From the NCBI GenBank assembly GCA_002359895.1, contig DEOB01000011.1:497203-561202 (forward strand): a DNA stretch of 64,000 nt. Direction: 5' to 3'. The position numbers were made by a program, and so were the translations under genes. The first letter of the stretch is position 1; each line of letters opens with the position of its first letter. Origin of the DNA: Stenotrophomonas sp. UBA2629 (GTDB lineage: Bacteria > Pseudomonadota > Gammaproteobacteria > Xanthomonadales > Xanthomonadaceae). Positions 24,958 to 33,960 of the stretch are shown in pieces. The notes under the pieces were generated by a model. That model searched no databases. It had not been told where the DNA came from and was given only the letters and a program-made list of their open reading frames with translations.

Positions 24958-26220
24958 TTAGATCCGCTTGAACACCAGCGTGCCGTTGGTGCCGCCAAAG
25001 CCGAAGCCGTTGGACATCACCACATCCACATGCGCCTTGCGGGCCACATTGGGCACGTAATCCAAATCGCAGCCGTCGCTGGGGTCTTCCAGGTTGATCG
25101 TCGGCGGGATGATGCCCGTCTCCAATGCCTTGACCGAGAAGATGGCCTCCACGCCGCCGGCAGCGCCAAGCAGGTGACCGGTCATCGACTTGGTGGAGCT
25201 CACCAGCAGCTTGTAAGCGTGCTCGCCGAAGGCGGTCTTCATCGCCATGGTTTCGCCCAGGTCGCCCAGCGGCGTCGAGGTGCCGTGTGCGTTGAGGTAA
25301 CCCACCTGCTCCGGGGTGACGCCGGCGTCTTTCATGGCCGCCACCATGCAACGTGCGGCGCCTTCACCGTTCTCGCTCGGCGCGGTCATGTGGTACGCGT
25401 CGGAGCTGGCGCCAAAGCCGGCCAGTTCGCAGTAGATCTTCGCGCCACGCGCCTTGGCGTGCTCGTACTCTTCCAGAATCAGGATGCCCGCGCCGTCGCC
25501 CAGCACGAAGCCGTCGCGCCCCTTGTCCCACGGCCGCGAGGCCTTGGTCGGGTCGTCGTTGCGGGTGGACATGGCCTTCATCGCGCAGAAGCCGCCCAGC
25601 GCCGTCGGTGAAGAACCGCGCTCGGCGCCACCGGCCACCATCACGTCGGCATCGCCGTACTGGATCATGCGCATCGCCGTACCGATGGAATGGTTGGACG
25701 TGGCGCACGCCGACACCGCCGAGAACGACGGCCCCTTCAGGCCAGCGATGATGCTCAGCTGGCCCGGCAGCATGTTGATGATGGTTTTGGGCACGTAGAA
25801 GGGCGAGATCTTCCTGCCCTCGTGGAACTCGATGGTCTGTTCCTCAATGCCCAACAGGCCACCGATGCCGGCGCCGACGATGGCGCCAATGCGCTCGGCG
25901 TTGGCCTCGGTGATTTCCAGGCCCGAGTCGTGCAGCGCCATGAAGGCGGCACCCAGGCCGTAATGGATGAACGGGTCCATCTTCTTGGCATCCTTGCCAC
26001 TGACCCTGAACTTGCCGAACAACGGGTTGTCGGCGGTGATGTCGAAATCCTTGACCTCACCTGCAATTTTGGTGGTGAAACGCTCCAGATAATTATCTGC
26101 AACGCTCGTCAGCGGGCCAATGCCCGAGCGGCCATTGATGATGCCTTCCCAGCTGCTGGCAAGGTCATTGCCCAGCGGTGACACCATGCCCATGCCGGTT
26201 ACGACGACGCGACGACTCAT
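24958..26220 (-). CDS. fabF: 3-oxoacyl-ACP synthase II
   Basis: 420 residues; catalytic Cys172 in SAVSACATS, then His in NAHGTSTPLGD and His in KSMTGHLLGAAGG, the complete Cys-His-His set of KAS II. It extends acyl-ACP chains beyond C14-C16 and controls the cis-vaccenate level. It is last in the fab run, 124 bp after acpP. Confidence 0.97.
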   Translation of the reverse strand: MSRRVVVTGMGMVSPLGNDLASSWEGIINGRSGIGPLTSVADNYLERFTTKIAGEVKDFDITADNPLFGKFRVSGKDAKKMDPFIHYGLGAAFMALHDSGLEITEANAERIGAIVGAGIGGLLGIEEQTIEFHEGRKISPFYVPKTIINMLPGQLSIIAGLKGPSFSAVSACATSNHSIGTAMRMIQYGDADVMVAGGAERGSSPTALGGFCAMKAMSTRNDDPTKASRPWDKGRDGFVLGDGAGILILEEYEHAKARGAKIYCELAGFGASSDAYHMTAPSENGEGAARCMVAAMKDAGVTPEQVGYLNAHGTSTPLGDLGETMAMKTAFGEHAYKLLVSSTKSMTGHLLGAAGGVEAIFSVKALETGIIPPTINLEDPSDGCDLDYVPNVARKAHVDVVMSNGFGFGGTNGTLVFKRI

Positions 26221-26344
26221 TGCGGATTCTCCCGGCCCCGTTCACGGGGGTTGAAGCGGTGAAAAGCACAGGGCCGCATCTGCGGCCCCATGGATTTGCA
26301 ACGCGGCTGGTGATTCACGCCGGCCGCGTCCTGTCAGGCGTGAA

Positions 26345-26584
26345 TCAAGCCTTGACGTGTGCCTTGACGTAGTCGATGGCAGCCTGGACGGTGCCGATCT
26401 TCTCAGCCTCTTCGTCCGGGATTTCGCACTCGAACTCTTCTTCCAGCGCCATCACCAGCTCAACGGTGTCCAGCGAGTCGGCACCCAGGTCATCGACGAA
26501 CGATGCGCTGGTGGTGACTTCTTCTTCCTTGACGCCAAGCTGCTCGACAACAATCTTCTTGACGCGTTCTTCGATGGTGCTCAT
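26345..26584 (-). CDS. acpP: Acyl carrier protein
   Basis: 79 residues from ATG 26584, strongly acidic (VDDLGADSLDTVELVMALEE), with Ser37 in the DSL motif as the phosphopantetheine site. It is the soluble carrier for all fatty-acid synthesis steps encoded around it. Same-frame sequence upstream of 26584 is not part of the protein. Confidence 0.98.
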   Translation of the reverse strand: MSTIEERVKKIVVEQLGVKEEEVTTSASFVDDLGADSLDTVELVMALEEEFECEIPDEEAEKIGTVQAAIDYVKAHVKA

Positions 26585-26733
26585 TGGATATCGCTCCAGA
26601 TGGAGTAGTGGTTCAAAAGACGCCATCACGTGGTGATGGCCGTGGGATAGTGTAGTGGAAAGCGCCGTGCCCATGCATTCTGACAAAAAGCGACGGCGAT
26701 CAACCACTTGGGTGCAATCCCTGCACCACACGC

Positions 26734-27477
26734 TTACGGCATGTACAGGCCGCCGTTCACGTGAAGGGTTTCACCGGTGATGTAACTGGCCGCTGGGCTG
26801 GCCAGGAAGCTCACCGCGTGGGCGATATCTGCCGGTTCGCCGAGGCGGCCCAGCGCGATCTGGCCGAGCATCGCCGCCTTGGCGTCCTCGGGCAGATCCT
26901 TGGTCATGTCGGTGTCGATGAAGCCCGGCGCGACCACATTGACGGTTACACCGCGGCTGCCGATTTCCTTGGCCAGCGACTTGGAGAACGCAATGATACC
27001 GGCCTTGGCAGCGGCGTAATTGGCCTGCCCTGCGTTGCCGGTCACACCGATCACCGAGGCGATGTTGATGATGCGGCCCTTGCGCGCCTTCATCATGCCG
27101 CGCATCACCGCCTTGGAGGTGCGGTAAACGCTGGTCAGGTTGGTATCAAGGATGGCCTGCCAGTCCTCGTCCTTCATGCGCATCAGCAGGTTGTCGCGGG
27201 TGATGCCGGCGTTGTTGACCAGAATGGTGATGGCACCGAATTCCTTGCTCACCGCGTCGATCAGCGCATCCACCGCGCCCGGCTCGGTCACATTCAGCGC
27301 GCGACCGTGGCCGCCCTGCGCTGCCAGACGCTGGCCGATGGCGGCGGCGCCCGATTCGGTGGTCGCCGTGCCGATCACCGTGGCGCCCTGGGCGGCCAAC
27401 TGGTCGGCAATGGCGGCACCGATGCCACGGCTGGCGCCGGTGACAAGCGCGATTTCACCCTGCAATGGCTTGCTCAT
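26734..27477 (-). CDS. fabG: 3-oxoacyl-ACP reductase
   Basis: 247 residues, a short-chain dehydrogenase with TGASRGIG (13-20), NNAG (88-91) and the Ser141-Tyr154-Lys158 triad in IASVIGVTGNAGQANYAAAK. NADPH-dependent reduction of 3-oxoacyl-ACP. It sits between fabD and acpP in the standard order. Confidence 0.97.
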   Translation of the reverse strand: MSKPLQGEIALVTGASRGIGAAIADQLAAQGATVIGTATTESGAAAIGQRLAAQGGHGRALNVTEPGAVDALIDAVSKEFGAITILVNNAGITRDNLLMRMKDEDWQAILDTNLTSVYRTSKAVMRGMMKARKGRIINIASVIGVTGNAGQANYAAAKAGIIAFSKSLAKEIGSRGVTVNVVAPGFIDTDMTKDLPEDAKAAMLGQIALGRLGEPADIAHAVSFLASPAASYITGETLHVNGGLYMP

Positions 27478-27559
27478 TCGGTTTCCTCAATGCTGCGAGG
27501 CCGTCGCTGGACGGCTCTCGATCATGGCCGGGTGCGGACTGCACCCACGGCCGGTTGAA

Positions 27560-28504
27560 TTACTTGGCCCACTCTTCCAACGCACCGGCAAAATCAGCCG
27601 GGGTGGCGAGCGAACGCCCTTCAATATTCTTGTCGATGCGCTTGATCAGGCCCGTCAGCACCTTGCCCGGGCCACATTCGGCCACGCGGCTGATGCCCTG
27701 CCCGGCCAGCGCCTGCACGCAGCCGGTCCACTGCACCGGCAGGTACAACTGCTGCACCAGCGCCTGGCGAATCGCATCCACGCCTTCATGCACCTTGGCA
27801 TCCACGTTCTGCACCACCGGCAACTGCGGTGCGCGCCAATCCAGGCCGGCCATGACTTCGGCCAGGCGATTGGCAGCTTCGCGCATCAGCGGCGTATGCG
27901 ACGGCACGCTGACGGCCAGCTTCACGGCCTTGCGCACGCCCTTTTCCGCCAACAGCGCCAATGCGCGGTCCACTGCAGCAGCGTCGCCACCGATGACAAT
28001 CTGGCCCGGCGAGTTGAAGTTGGCCGGCACCACGACCTGGCTGCCTGCGGCTTCGGCGCAGACTTCCAGCACTACAGCGTCCTCAGCGCCCAGCACCGCC
28101 GCCATTGCGCCAACGCCGGCCGGAGCCGCGTCCTGCATCAGTTGGCCACGCAGGCGCACCAGGTGGGCGCCGTCACGCAGGGTCAGTGCGCCGGCAGCCA
28201 CCAGCGCGGTGTATTCACCCAGGCTGTGACCGGCCAGCACGGCCGGCTTGGCCCCGCCCTGCGCATTCCACAGCCGCCATACCGCAATGCTCGCCGCCAG
28301 CAACGCCGGCTGGGTGAACTCGGTACGGTTGAGCTGTTCCTCCGGACCGCCCTGCGACAGCGCCCAGAGGTCAACGCCAGCGCCTTCCGACGCCTCAGCG
28401 AAGGTCTCACGGACCTGCGGATGCAGCTCGGACAGTTCAGCCAGCATCCCCAGAGACTGGGAACCTTGGCCGGGGAACACAAAAGCGAGTCGGGAATCAG
28501 TCAC
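27560..28504 (-). CDS. fabD: Malonyl-CoA:ACP transacylase
   Basis: 314 residues with FPGQGSQ near residue 10 and the nucleophile motif GHSLGE (Ser94). It moves malonyl groups from CoA to ACP. It is separated from the upstream kinase-like gene by 95 bp and from fabG by 82 bp. Confidence 0.97.
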   Translation of the reverse strand: MTDSRLAFVFPGQGSQSLGMLAELSELHPQVRETFAEASEGAGVDLWALSQGGPEEQLNRTEFTQPALLAASIAVWRLWNAQGGAKPAVLAGHSLGEYTALVAAGALTLRDGAHLVRLRGQLMQDAAPAGVGAMAAVLGAEDAVVLEVCAEAAGSQVVVPANFNSPGQIVIGGDAAAVDRALALLAEKGVRKAVKLAVSVPSHTPLMREAANRLAEVMAGLDWRAPQLPVVQNVDAKVHEGVDAIRQALVQQLYLPVQWTGCVQALAGQGISRVAECGPGKVLTGLIKRIDKNIEGRSLATPADFAGALEEWAK

Positions 28505-28599
28505 GCGGTCATCTGCTGCACGAATCGAAGCGGGGCATGATAAGCGTGAAAGCCCCGGCGCGTCTGTACTGCCGCGTATGCAAAGCGGCAGCCACCGGC

Positions 28600-29382
28600 T
28601 TAGACCAGCAGGTCAAACAGGTCCAACTCGCCGTCACCCAGCCAGTCCAGTGACAGCAACACCAACGTGACGAAGACGAAGCTGGTGGCCGAGTGCACAA
28701 CCAGGATGGCATGCGCCAAGGCACGCCCCGATTTTCCCGCACGCTGCAGCAGCCGGGCCAGCCGCTGCAGACGGCCGGTCACCTGATGGGCGTGATCGAC
28801 CACTGGCCGCTCTACGTCCTCCATGGCATCGGCCAACATCGTTTTCAGCACTTCAGGACGGTCGTCGTAATACTTGACCACGCCATACCCGAACATCAGC
28901 CAGTCGCGGGCTTGGGCCTGCGGCAGATCCATCACTTCCAGCGGATCTTCCTCGAAGTCGATGAACCCTATCCGGCCCTCGTCCCAGGTCATGTTGCGCG
29001 GCACGGGCTGCCCCAGATAGGCACCTTCGCGGTGAGCTGCGGCTATGGCGTCGATGGCAGCAGCCACCAGCCGGTCGCGGCCAGCGGCATCGGCCTCGCG
29101 CAGGCAGGTATTGAAAGAAACACCGGTATGTTCCAGCACCAACGCCGTCCTGCTCTGGCCCAGCACTTCGGGGACATGAACACCCTGCGCCTTGAGCTCG
29201 GTCAGACGACGCGCTTCTATTTCACGCGCCTGGGCACCGCCCCGATGCGGCGGCGGCCGCAGGGCATGCAGATGAAATCGATGGGCTACAAAGTTGAGCA
29301 GGCCGAGGGCGAATGCCCGGCTGCTTTCACCGTAAAACTTCAGCCATGCGCGCTGCCCTTCAATGATGATGGGTTCAGCCAT
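28600..29382 (-). CDS. Kinase-like protein of unknown role within the fab cluster
   Basis: 260 residues from ATG 29382; AGGAGGT six bases upstream fixes the start. The middle (ALVLEHTGVSFNTCL, then AAIDAIAAAHREGAYLGQPVPRNMTWDEGRIGFIDFEEDP) follows the layout of a kinase C-lobe: hinge, a catalytic-loop-like PRNMTW and a DFG-like DFEEDP. The usual HxD catalytic Asp is replaced by QPVPRN, so activity is uncertain. The end carries a hydrophobic segment (ILVVHSATSFVFVTLVLLSL). It is inserted between fabH and fabD, where most bacteria have nothing. It may be a membrane-attached kinase acting on lipid or envelope precursors, or a pseudokinase. Confidence 0.7.
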   Translation of the reverse strand: MAEPIIIEGQRAWLKFYGESSRAFALGLLNFVAHRFHLHALRPPPHRGGAQAREIEARRLTELKAQGVHVPEVLGQSRTALVLEHTGVSFNTCLREADAAGRDRLVAAAIDAIAAAHREGAYLGQPVPRNMTWDEGRIGFIDFEEDPLEVMDLPQAQARDWLMFGYGVVKYYDDRPEVLKTMLADAMEDVERPVVDHAHQVTGRLQRLARLLQRAGKSGRALAHAILVVHSATSFVFVTLVLLSLDWLGDGELDLFDLLV

Positions 29383-29454
29383 GACGACACCTCCTGGCAC
29401 CAACGGCCTGCTGGCCGCACCGGACGCCTCATGCGCCCGGTTACATGTGCCAAA

Positions 29455-30420
29455 TCAATAACGCAACAACGCCGAACCCCAAGTGAAGCCGCCACCAAAG
29501 GCTTCCAGCAGCAACAGTTGGCCACGCTCGACACGGCCGGAGCGGATGGCCGCATCCAAAGCCAAGGGTACAGAGCCAGCCGAGGTATTGCCGTGCTTGT
29601 CCACGGTCACCACCACCTGATCCATCGACATGTCCAAGCGCTTGGCCGTGGCTTCGATGATGCGCAGGTTGGCCTGGTGCGGGATCAACCAATCCAGATC
29701 GGACTTGTCAAAACCGTTGGCCTGCAAGGCTTCATCCACGACCGAGTCCAGCGCCTTGACGGCGTACTTGAACACGTCGTTGCCCTTCATGTTGATCTTG
29801 CCGGGCTTGTCGAAACCGACCGACACGCCGACCGGATCCCACAACAACTCCTTCTTGCTGCCATCGGCATGCAGGTGGGTGCTGAGGATGCCCATCTCTT
29901 CGTCGGCCTTGAGCACGACGGCGCCCGCGCCATCGCCGAACAACACGCACGTGGTGCGGTCGGTCCAGTCAACGATACGGGTGAGGGTTTCCGCGCCGAT
30001 CACCAGCACATGCTTGGCGTCACCGCAGCGGATGAATTTGTCGGCCACGCTCAGGGCAAACAGAAAGCCCGAACATGCCGCATTGACGTCAAACGCCGCC
30101 GAGCCGGTCGCGCCAAGGCGCGCCTGGATCAGACAGGCGGTAGACGGAAAAATGAGATCAGGCGTGGTGGTACCCACGATGATCATGTCCAGCTGCGAGG
30201 CATCGATGCCAGCCGCCTCCAGCGCGAGCACCGCGGCGTTGTAGCCAAGATCGCTGGTGGTCTGCTCATCAGCAGCGATATGCCGCTCACGGATACCCGT
30301 TCGCGACTCAATCCACTCTTCGGTCGTGTCTACGATCTTGGTGAGATCGCTGTTGGTCAACACTTTCTCGGGCAAGTAACTACCAGTGCCCGCGATCCTC
30401 GAGTAGATCCGCTTGCTCAT
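29455..30420 (-). CDS. fabH: 3-oxoacyl-ACP synthase III
   Basis: 321 residues with Cys116 in NAACSGFLFAL, IPHQANLRI (His) and GNTSAGSVP (Asn), the full KAS III triad. It starts chains by condensing acetyl-CoA, or branched primers in Xanthomonas, with malonyl-ACP. It follows rpmF by 88 bp in the classic rpmF-fabH order. Confidence 0.97.
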   Translation of the reverse strand: MSKRIYSRIAGTGSYLPEKVLTNSDLTKIVDTTEEWIESRTGIRERHIAADEQTTSDLGYNAAVLALEAAGIDASQLDMIIVGTTTPDLIFPSTACLIQARLGATGSAAFDVNAACSGFLFALSVADKFIRCGDAKHVLVIGAETLTRIVDWTDRTTCVLFGDGAGAVVLKADEEMGILSTHLHADGSKKELLWDPVGVSVGFDKPGKINMKGNDVFKYAVKALDSVVDEALQANGFDKSDLDWLIPHQANLRIIEATAKRLDMSMDQVVVTVDKHGNTSAGSVPLALDAAIRSGRVERGQLLLLEAFGGGFTWGSALLRY

Positions 30421-30508
30421 GCTGTTTCCTATTGCGCGAAACCGCCCTAAGGCGGCCCCGGAAGAATCGGTGAAACGGCCGCCACGCGAACGTAGCGGCC
30501 GTCACGAA

Positions 30509-30706
30509 TCAATCTTCTTCGACGGTCGAGGACGACTTGGTCGTGATCACCTTCTTGCCGCGGTAGAAACCGTCAGCAGTGATGTGGTGACGCAGATGCA
30601 CTTCACCGGTGGTCGGATCGGTGGACAGCTGCTTTGCGCTCAGGGCGTCGTGCGCACGGCGCTGGCCGCGGCGGGACGGGGTAACACGGGATTTCTGCAC
30701 AGCCAT
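30509..30706 (-). CDS. rpmF: 50S ribosomal protein L32
   Basis: 65 residues, basic N-terminus (MAVQKSRVTPSRRGQRRAHD), the usual L32 layout. The Cys pair found in zinc-binding L32 proteins is absent, so this is a zinc-independent form. Placed between yceD and fabH. Confidence 0.96.
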   Translation of the reverse strand: MAVQKSRVTPSRRGQRRAHDALSAKQLSTDPTTGEVHLRHHITADGFYRGKKVITTKSSSTVEED

Positions 30707-30812
30707 GGGATTGCTCCAAACTCGGTTCGTTTGCTTCGTCGTTTAATTGCACGGGACGCCAGCGTCCAGCACTACTCTCGCTTTCGCCGCGACCGCCGAC
30801 GATAACCGGCCG

Positions 30813-31322
30813 CTATTGTTTCTTCAGCGCCGCCAATGCCGCGAACGGATTGACCTTGCTTTGTTCCTCTTCGGTGACCGGCCAGTCGCGTTCGACCGCC
30901 TCGCCACCCGGTGCCAGCGCCACTACCGGCACGGCCAACACCAATTCGTCCTCGACCATTTCCAGCGGTTGCAGGTTGCCGTCTTCGGGCACCAGCAGCG
31001 CTTCGTAATCGGGCGGCAGCGCCGATTCCTCGTCTTCGTCGCGGATCAACCCCAGCCGTTGCTTCATCGACACCGGCAGCAGAAAACGCTGCATGCTGCG
31101 CTGGCAGATCAACGGCAGGGCCGTTTCGATGGTCAACTCGACATAGGCAACCTGCAGGATGTCGTCGCGACCGAATTCCAGCGCATAAGTGCACTGCCCT
31201 TCGGTGTCGGCAACAAGGCCTTGCAGGCGGGTAAATACGGACAAAGGCACCTGGCCGTCGAAGCACCTGCGTGCTGCGACCATCCGCCAAGCATCCAGCA
31301 ATTCGGGCACGTTCGCGGACAT
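30813..31322 (-). CDS. yceD: YceD family protein (DUF177)
   Basis: 169 residues from ATG 31322. The core GQCTYALEFGRDDILQVAYVELTIETALPLICQRSMQRF and the C-terminal VNPFAALAALKKQ match the YceD/DUF177 family, which is linked to 23S rRNA metabolism. The usual Cys pair is partly replaced. It is first in the rpmF-fab run and is divergent from maf, 115 bp away. Confidence 0.93.
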   Translation of the reverse strand: MSANVPELLDAWRMVAARRCFDGQVPLSVFTRLQGLVADTEGQCTYALEFGRDDILQVAYVELTIETALPLICQRSMQRFLLPVSMKQRLGLIRDEDEESALPPDYEALLVPEDGNLQPLEMVEDELVLAVPVVALAPGGEAVERDWPVTEEEQSKVNPFAALAALKKQ

Positions 31323-31437
31323 AAGCTGCAGAATGTTAAGGAGTAGCCCCGCCGCTGTCAAACCCAATTGGCCAGCCAACGTTGTCTCGGGGGCCGGACG
31401 GCAGCAGACTGCTACGCCCGGACCCGCATTTTCCCAC

Positions 31438-32010
31438 ATGACCGACCTGATCCTCGCCTCCACGTCCCGATATCGGGCCGAATTGTTGTCCCGGCTACGG
31501 CTGCCGTTCAGTTCGGTGGCGCCATTGGTGGATGAAACCCCTCTTTCTGGTGAAACGCCGGCCGCTTTGGCCCAGCGCCTGGCCAAGGCCAAAGCACTGG
31601 TCGTGGCCCAGCAAATGCCCGGCAGCTGGGTGATCGGCTCGGACCAGGTCGGCGAAGTGGACGGCGCGCCGCTGGGCAAGCCCGGCACCCACGAAGCCGC
31701 CTGTGCTCAGTTGGCGGCGATGTCCGGCCAGGAGATCCGTTTTCACACGGCCATCTGCCTGAGCAATGGCAGTGAACACCTGCAGGCGATGGACATCACC
31801 CGAGTCCAGTTCCGCACGCTGGGCAGCGCTGAAATCGCGCGTTATGTGGACGCCGAACAGCCGCTGGACTGCGCCGGCAGCTTCAAATGCGAGGGCTTGG
31901 GGATCAGCCTGTTCGAGGCGATCCACAGCAGCGACCCCACCGCACTGGTGGGCTTGCCGTTGATCCAACTTGCGGCGCTGCTACGACAGGCCGGCCATCC
32001 ATTGCCTTGA
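31438..32010 (+). CDS. yceF: Maf-family nucleotide pyrophosphatase, YceF type
   Basis: 190 residues. ILASTSRYRAELLSRL, VDETPLSGETP, GSDQV and AGSFKCEGLGI mark the YceF subgroup, whose members hydrolyse m7GTP and so clean the nucleotide pool. The pairing with yceD and rpmF is conserved in Escherichia coli. A GC-rich dyad beyond the stop (about 32021-32046) may end transcription between it and the convergent glycosyltransferase gene. Confidence 0.93.
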   Translation: MTDLILASTSRYRAELLSRLRLPFSSVAPLVDETPLSGETPAALAQRLAKAKALVVAQQMPGSWVIGSDQVGEVDGAPLGKPGTHEAACAQLAAMSGQEIRFHTAICLSNGSEHLQAMDITRVQFRTLGSAEIARYVDAEQPLDCAGSFKCEGLGISLFEAIHSSDPTALVGLPLIQLAALLRQAGHPLP

Positions 32011-32074
32011 AGCATGATTACGCGCGCCGCAAAGCCCCGGCGCGTGCTTGGCCTCAAAACAGCTGCAGTCCGAC

Positions 32075-33925
32075 TCAGCGCTCAACCATGATCGGCTGCT
32101 CAAGCCACTGCTCAACGCTGCCATCGGTGCCGTACAGGCGCAGGCCCAGCCAATGCTTGCCTGGCGCGAGCTGACTGACATCCACCTGACCGTCGAAGCC
32201 CACGTTCGGATGAAGCGGATCGTTGGTGCCCGGCCACGCCGCACGGATATCGAACGCGCGGCCATACACCGCATCGCCCACGCTGCGACCGTCCAGCAAC
32301 AACTCCACGCGCGAAAGCCCCACGCCGTCCTTGAAGGCCCAGCCGCTCACGTCCAGCTTGCCGGCGACAACGGCACCAGCAGCCGGCGTATCCAGCCACG
32401 CCATGGCCGGCAGAACGCATGCCCCTGCCTGCTTCTGCGCCGGCAAACGGAACAGCAGAAAACGCTGGAAACCGTGGTCCAGCGACACCACGCGCGGCGG
32501 TGGCAACGGGCCAACCAGTTCGCATACCTGCTGGTAGCGCATGAACAGATCGCGATAACGCGGATCACTCGGCGCCAGTACCAACAGTTGCGGCCCGTTG
32601 CGCTCGCCCTTGCTCAGCAGCCCCCACAACGCCAGTTGCGCGGTGCGGCCATGGTGATCATTAAGCGCGTTGGGCAGCACGTTTATGGCCGGATCGTTGA
32701 GCCTGAAGCCCAATTCCGAACCGACCTTGAAGCTGTCCGCCAGCACCGTGGTGTCAGCCGGCATTTCCGCCAACTCTTCGCGTACCGCCTCAGCCAGTGG
32801 CTGCCAACCGGCAAAGTTGCGGGGGTAATACTTGCTGCCGGCCATCTGCTCGCGCAGCGCCGGCACCGACACCACCACGTAGTAGCCCAGCGCGCAGAAC
32901 AGGCCAGCAGCAACCGTCACCCAGACGCAACGACGCCAGAACCGCGACCAGCGGTTGAGCAGCAGCGGCACGCAGACAAGCAGCGCCAAATAGCCCGGCA
33001 GCGGCCAATGAAAGCTGACGCGCTCCACATCGGTGAAAAAACCCAGCACGAAGATCAGCAGCGTCGAGGTGGCCCCAACCAGTGCGAAGTAGCGCCACTG
33101 CACATGATGAAACCCGCCCTGCACCTTGCGCAGGCCACTGACCGCCACCGCCGCCATTGCCACGAACACCAGCGGCGTGACCAGCAGCGGCTGGATCAAC
33201 AGAAAGCGCAGCCCCTCGCCATGGAACGCCCACGGGTGGCGCTCCATCACCTGGAATTTAAGGCCCGCGTCCTGGTTGCCCAGGTTCCAGGCCAACAGCG
33301 GCAACCAGGCAAAGATGCCCACCGCCAACGCCATCCACACGCGCGGATCACGCAGCACCCGCCGGCCTTCCGGCAGCAGCATCAACGCGATGAAACCCAT
33401 ACCGATGACACCGATGAAGCGGTAATGGCTCAGCGCACCAATCGCCAACCCCAGCGCCAACAGCAGCGCGCCGCCAGCATCGACATTGCGCAGCAGGCGC
33501 GCACCGGCATCCAGACACAGCACCGCAGCCAGCGCCATGGGCACATCCGGCACAGCAAGAATGCCCAGCGTGGCGGACAGCGGCATCAGCAGCGTCAACG
33601 CGCCGGCCTGCCACCCCACGCGACCACCAAACCAACGCGCGGTGATGCTGGCCACCAGCCACGGCAGCAATGCACCGATCAACAGAAACGGCAGGCGCAC
33701 ACCGAGGCGATGGTCGCCGGCGATCTCCACGCCCAGGCGCGTCAACCACGCCGTCAGGCCGGGCAGATCGGAATACGCGGCAGCCAGATGCTGGCCTTCC
33801 TGCCAGTAAAAAGCTTCGTCCACGAACAGCGGCAACTGTGAAGCAACCAGCACCTTGACCGTTGTAATCAACGCCCACAGCACAAGAAACGTAATGTAGG
33901 CGCGTTGCTCACCCCGAATTGCCAC
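32075..33925 (-). CDS. GT39-type membrane glycosyltransferase with C-terminal beta domain
   Basis: 616 residues from a GTG with GGGGAG five bases upstream. The first extracytoplasmic loop carries the conserved acidic motif of the PMT/ArnT superfamily (FVDEAFYWQEGQHL), then about 11 membrane segments. The last 120 residues (from AGAVVAGKLDVSGWAFKD) form a separate predicted beta-sandwich, probably in the periplasm. Such enzymes move a sugar from a polyprenyl phosphate to a lipid or protein acceptor. The acceptor is unknown. Confidence 0.82.
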   Translation of the reverse strand: MAIRGEQRAYITFLVLWALITTVKVLVASQLPLFVDEAFYWQEGQHLAAAYSDLPGLTAWLTRLGVEIAGDHRLGVRLPFLLIGALLPWLVASITARWFGGRVGWQAGALTLLMPLSATLGILAVPDVPMALAAVLCLDAGARLLRNVDAGGALLLALGLAIGALSHYRFIGVIGMGFIALMLLPEGRRVLRDPRVWMALAVGIFAWLPLLAWNLGNQDAGLKFQVMERHPWAFHGEGLRFLLIQPLLVTPLVFVAMAAVAVSGLRKVQGGFHHVQWRYFALVGATSTLLIFVLGFFTDVERVSFHWPLPGYLALLVCVPLLLNRWSRFWRRCVWVTVAAGLFCALGYYVVVSVPALREQMAGSKYYPRNFAGWQPLAEAVREELAEMPADTTVLADSFKVGSELGFRLNDPAINVLPNALNDHHGRTAQLALWGLLSKGERNGPQLLVLAPSDPRYRDLFMRYQQVCELVGPLPPPRVVSLDHGFQRFLLFRLPAQKQAGACVLPAMAWLDTPAAGAVVAGKLDVSGWAFKDGVGLSRVELLLDGRSVGDAVYGRAFDIRAAWPGTNDPLHPNVGFDGQVDVSQLAPGKHWLGLRLYGTDGSVEQWLEQPIMVER

Positions 33926-33960
33926 TTACACTCCCCTGAACTTTGGAATAAGAGACAACC

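Noticed and set aside
32048..33841. A 597-codon plus-strand frame opposite the GT39 gene.
   Set aside because: Composition of Gln, His and Arg without hydrophobic core; antisense shadow.
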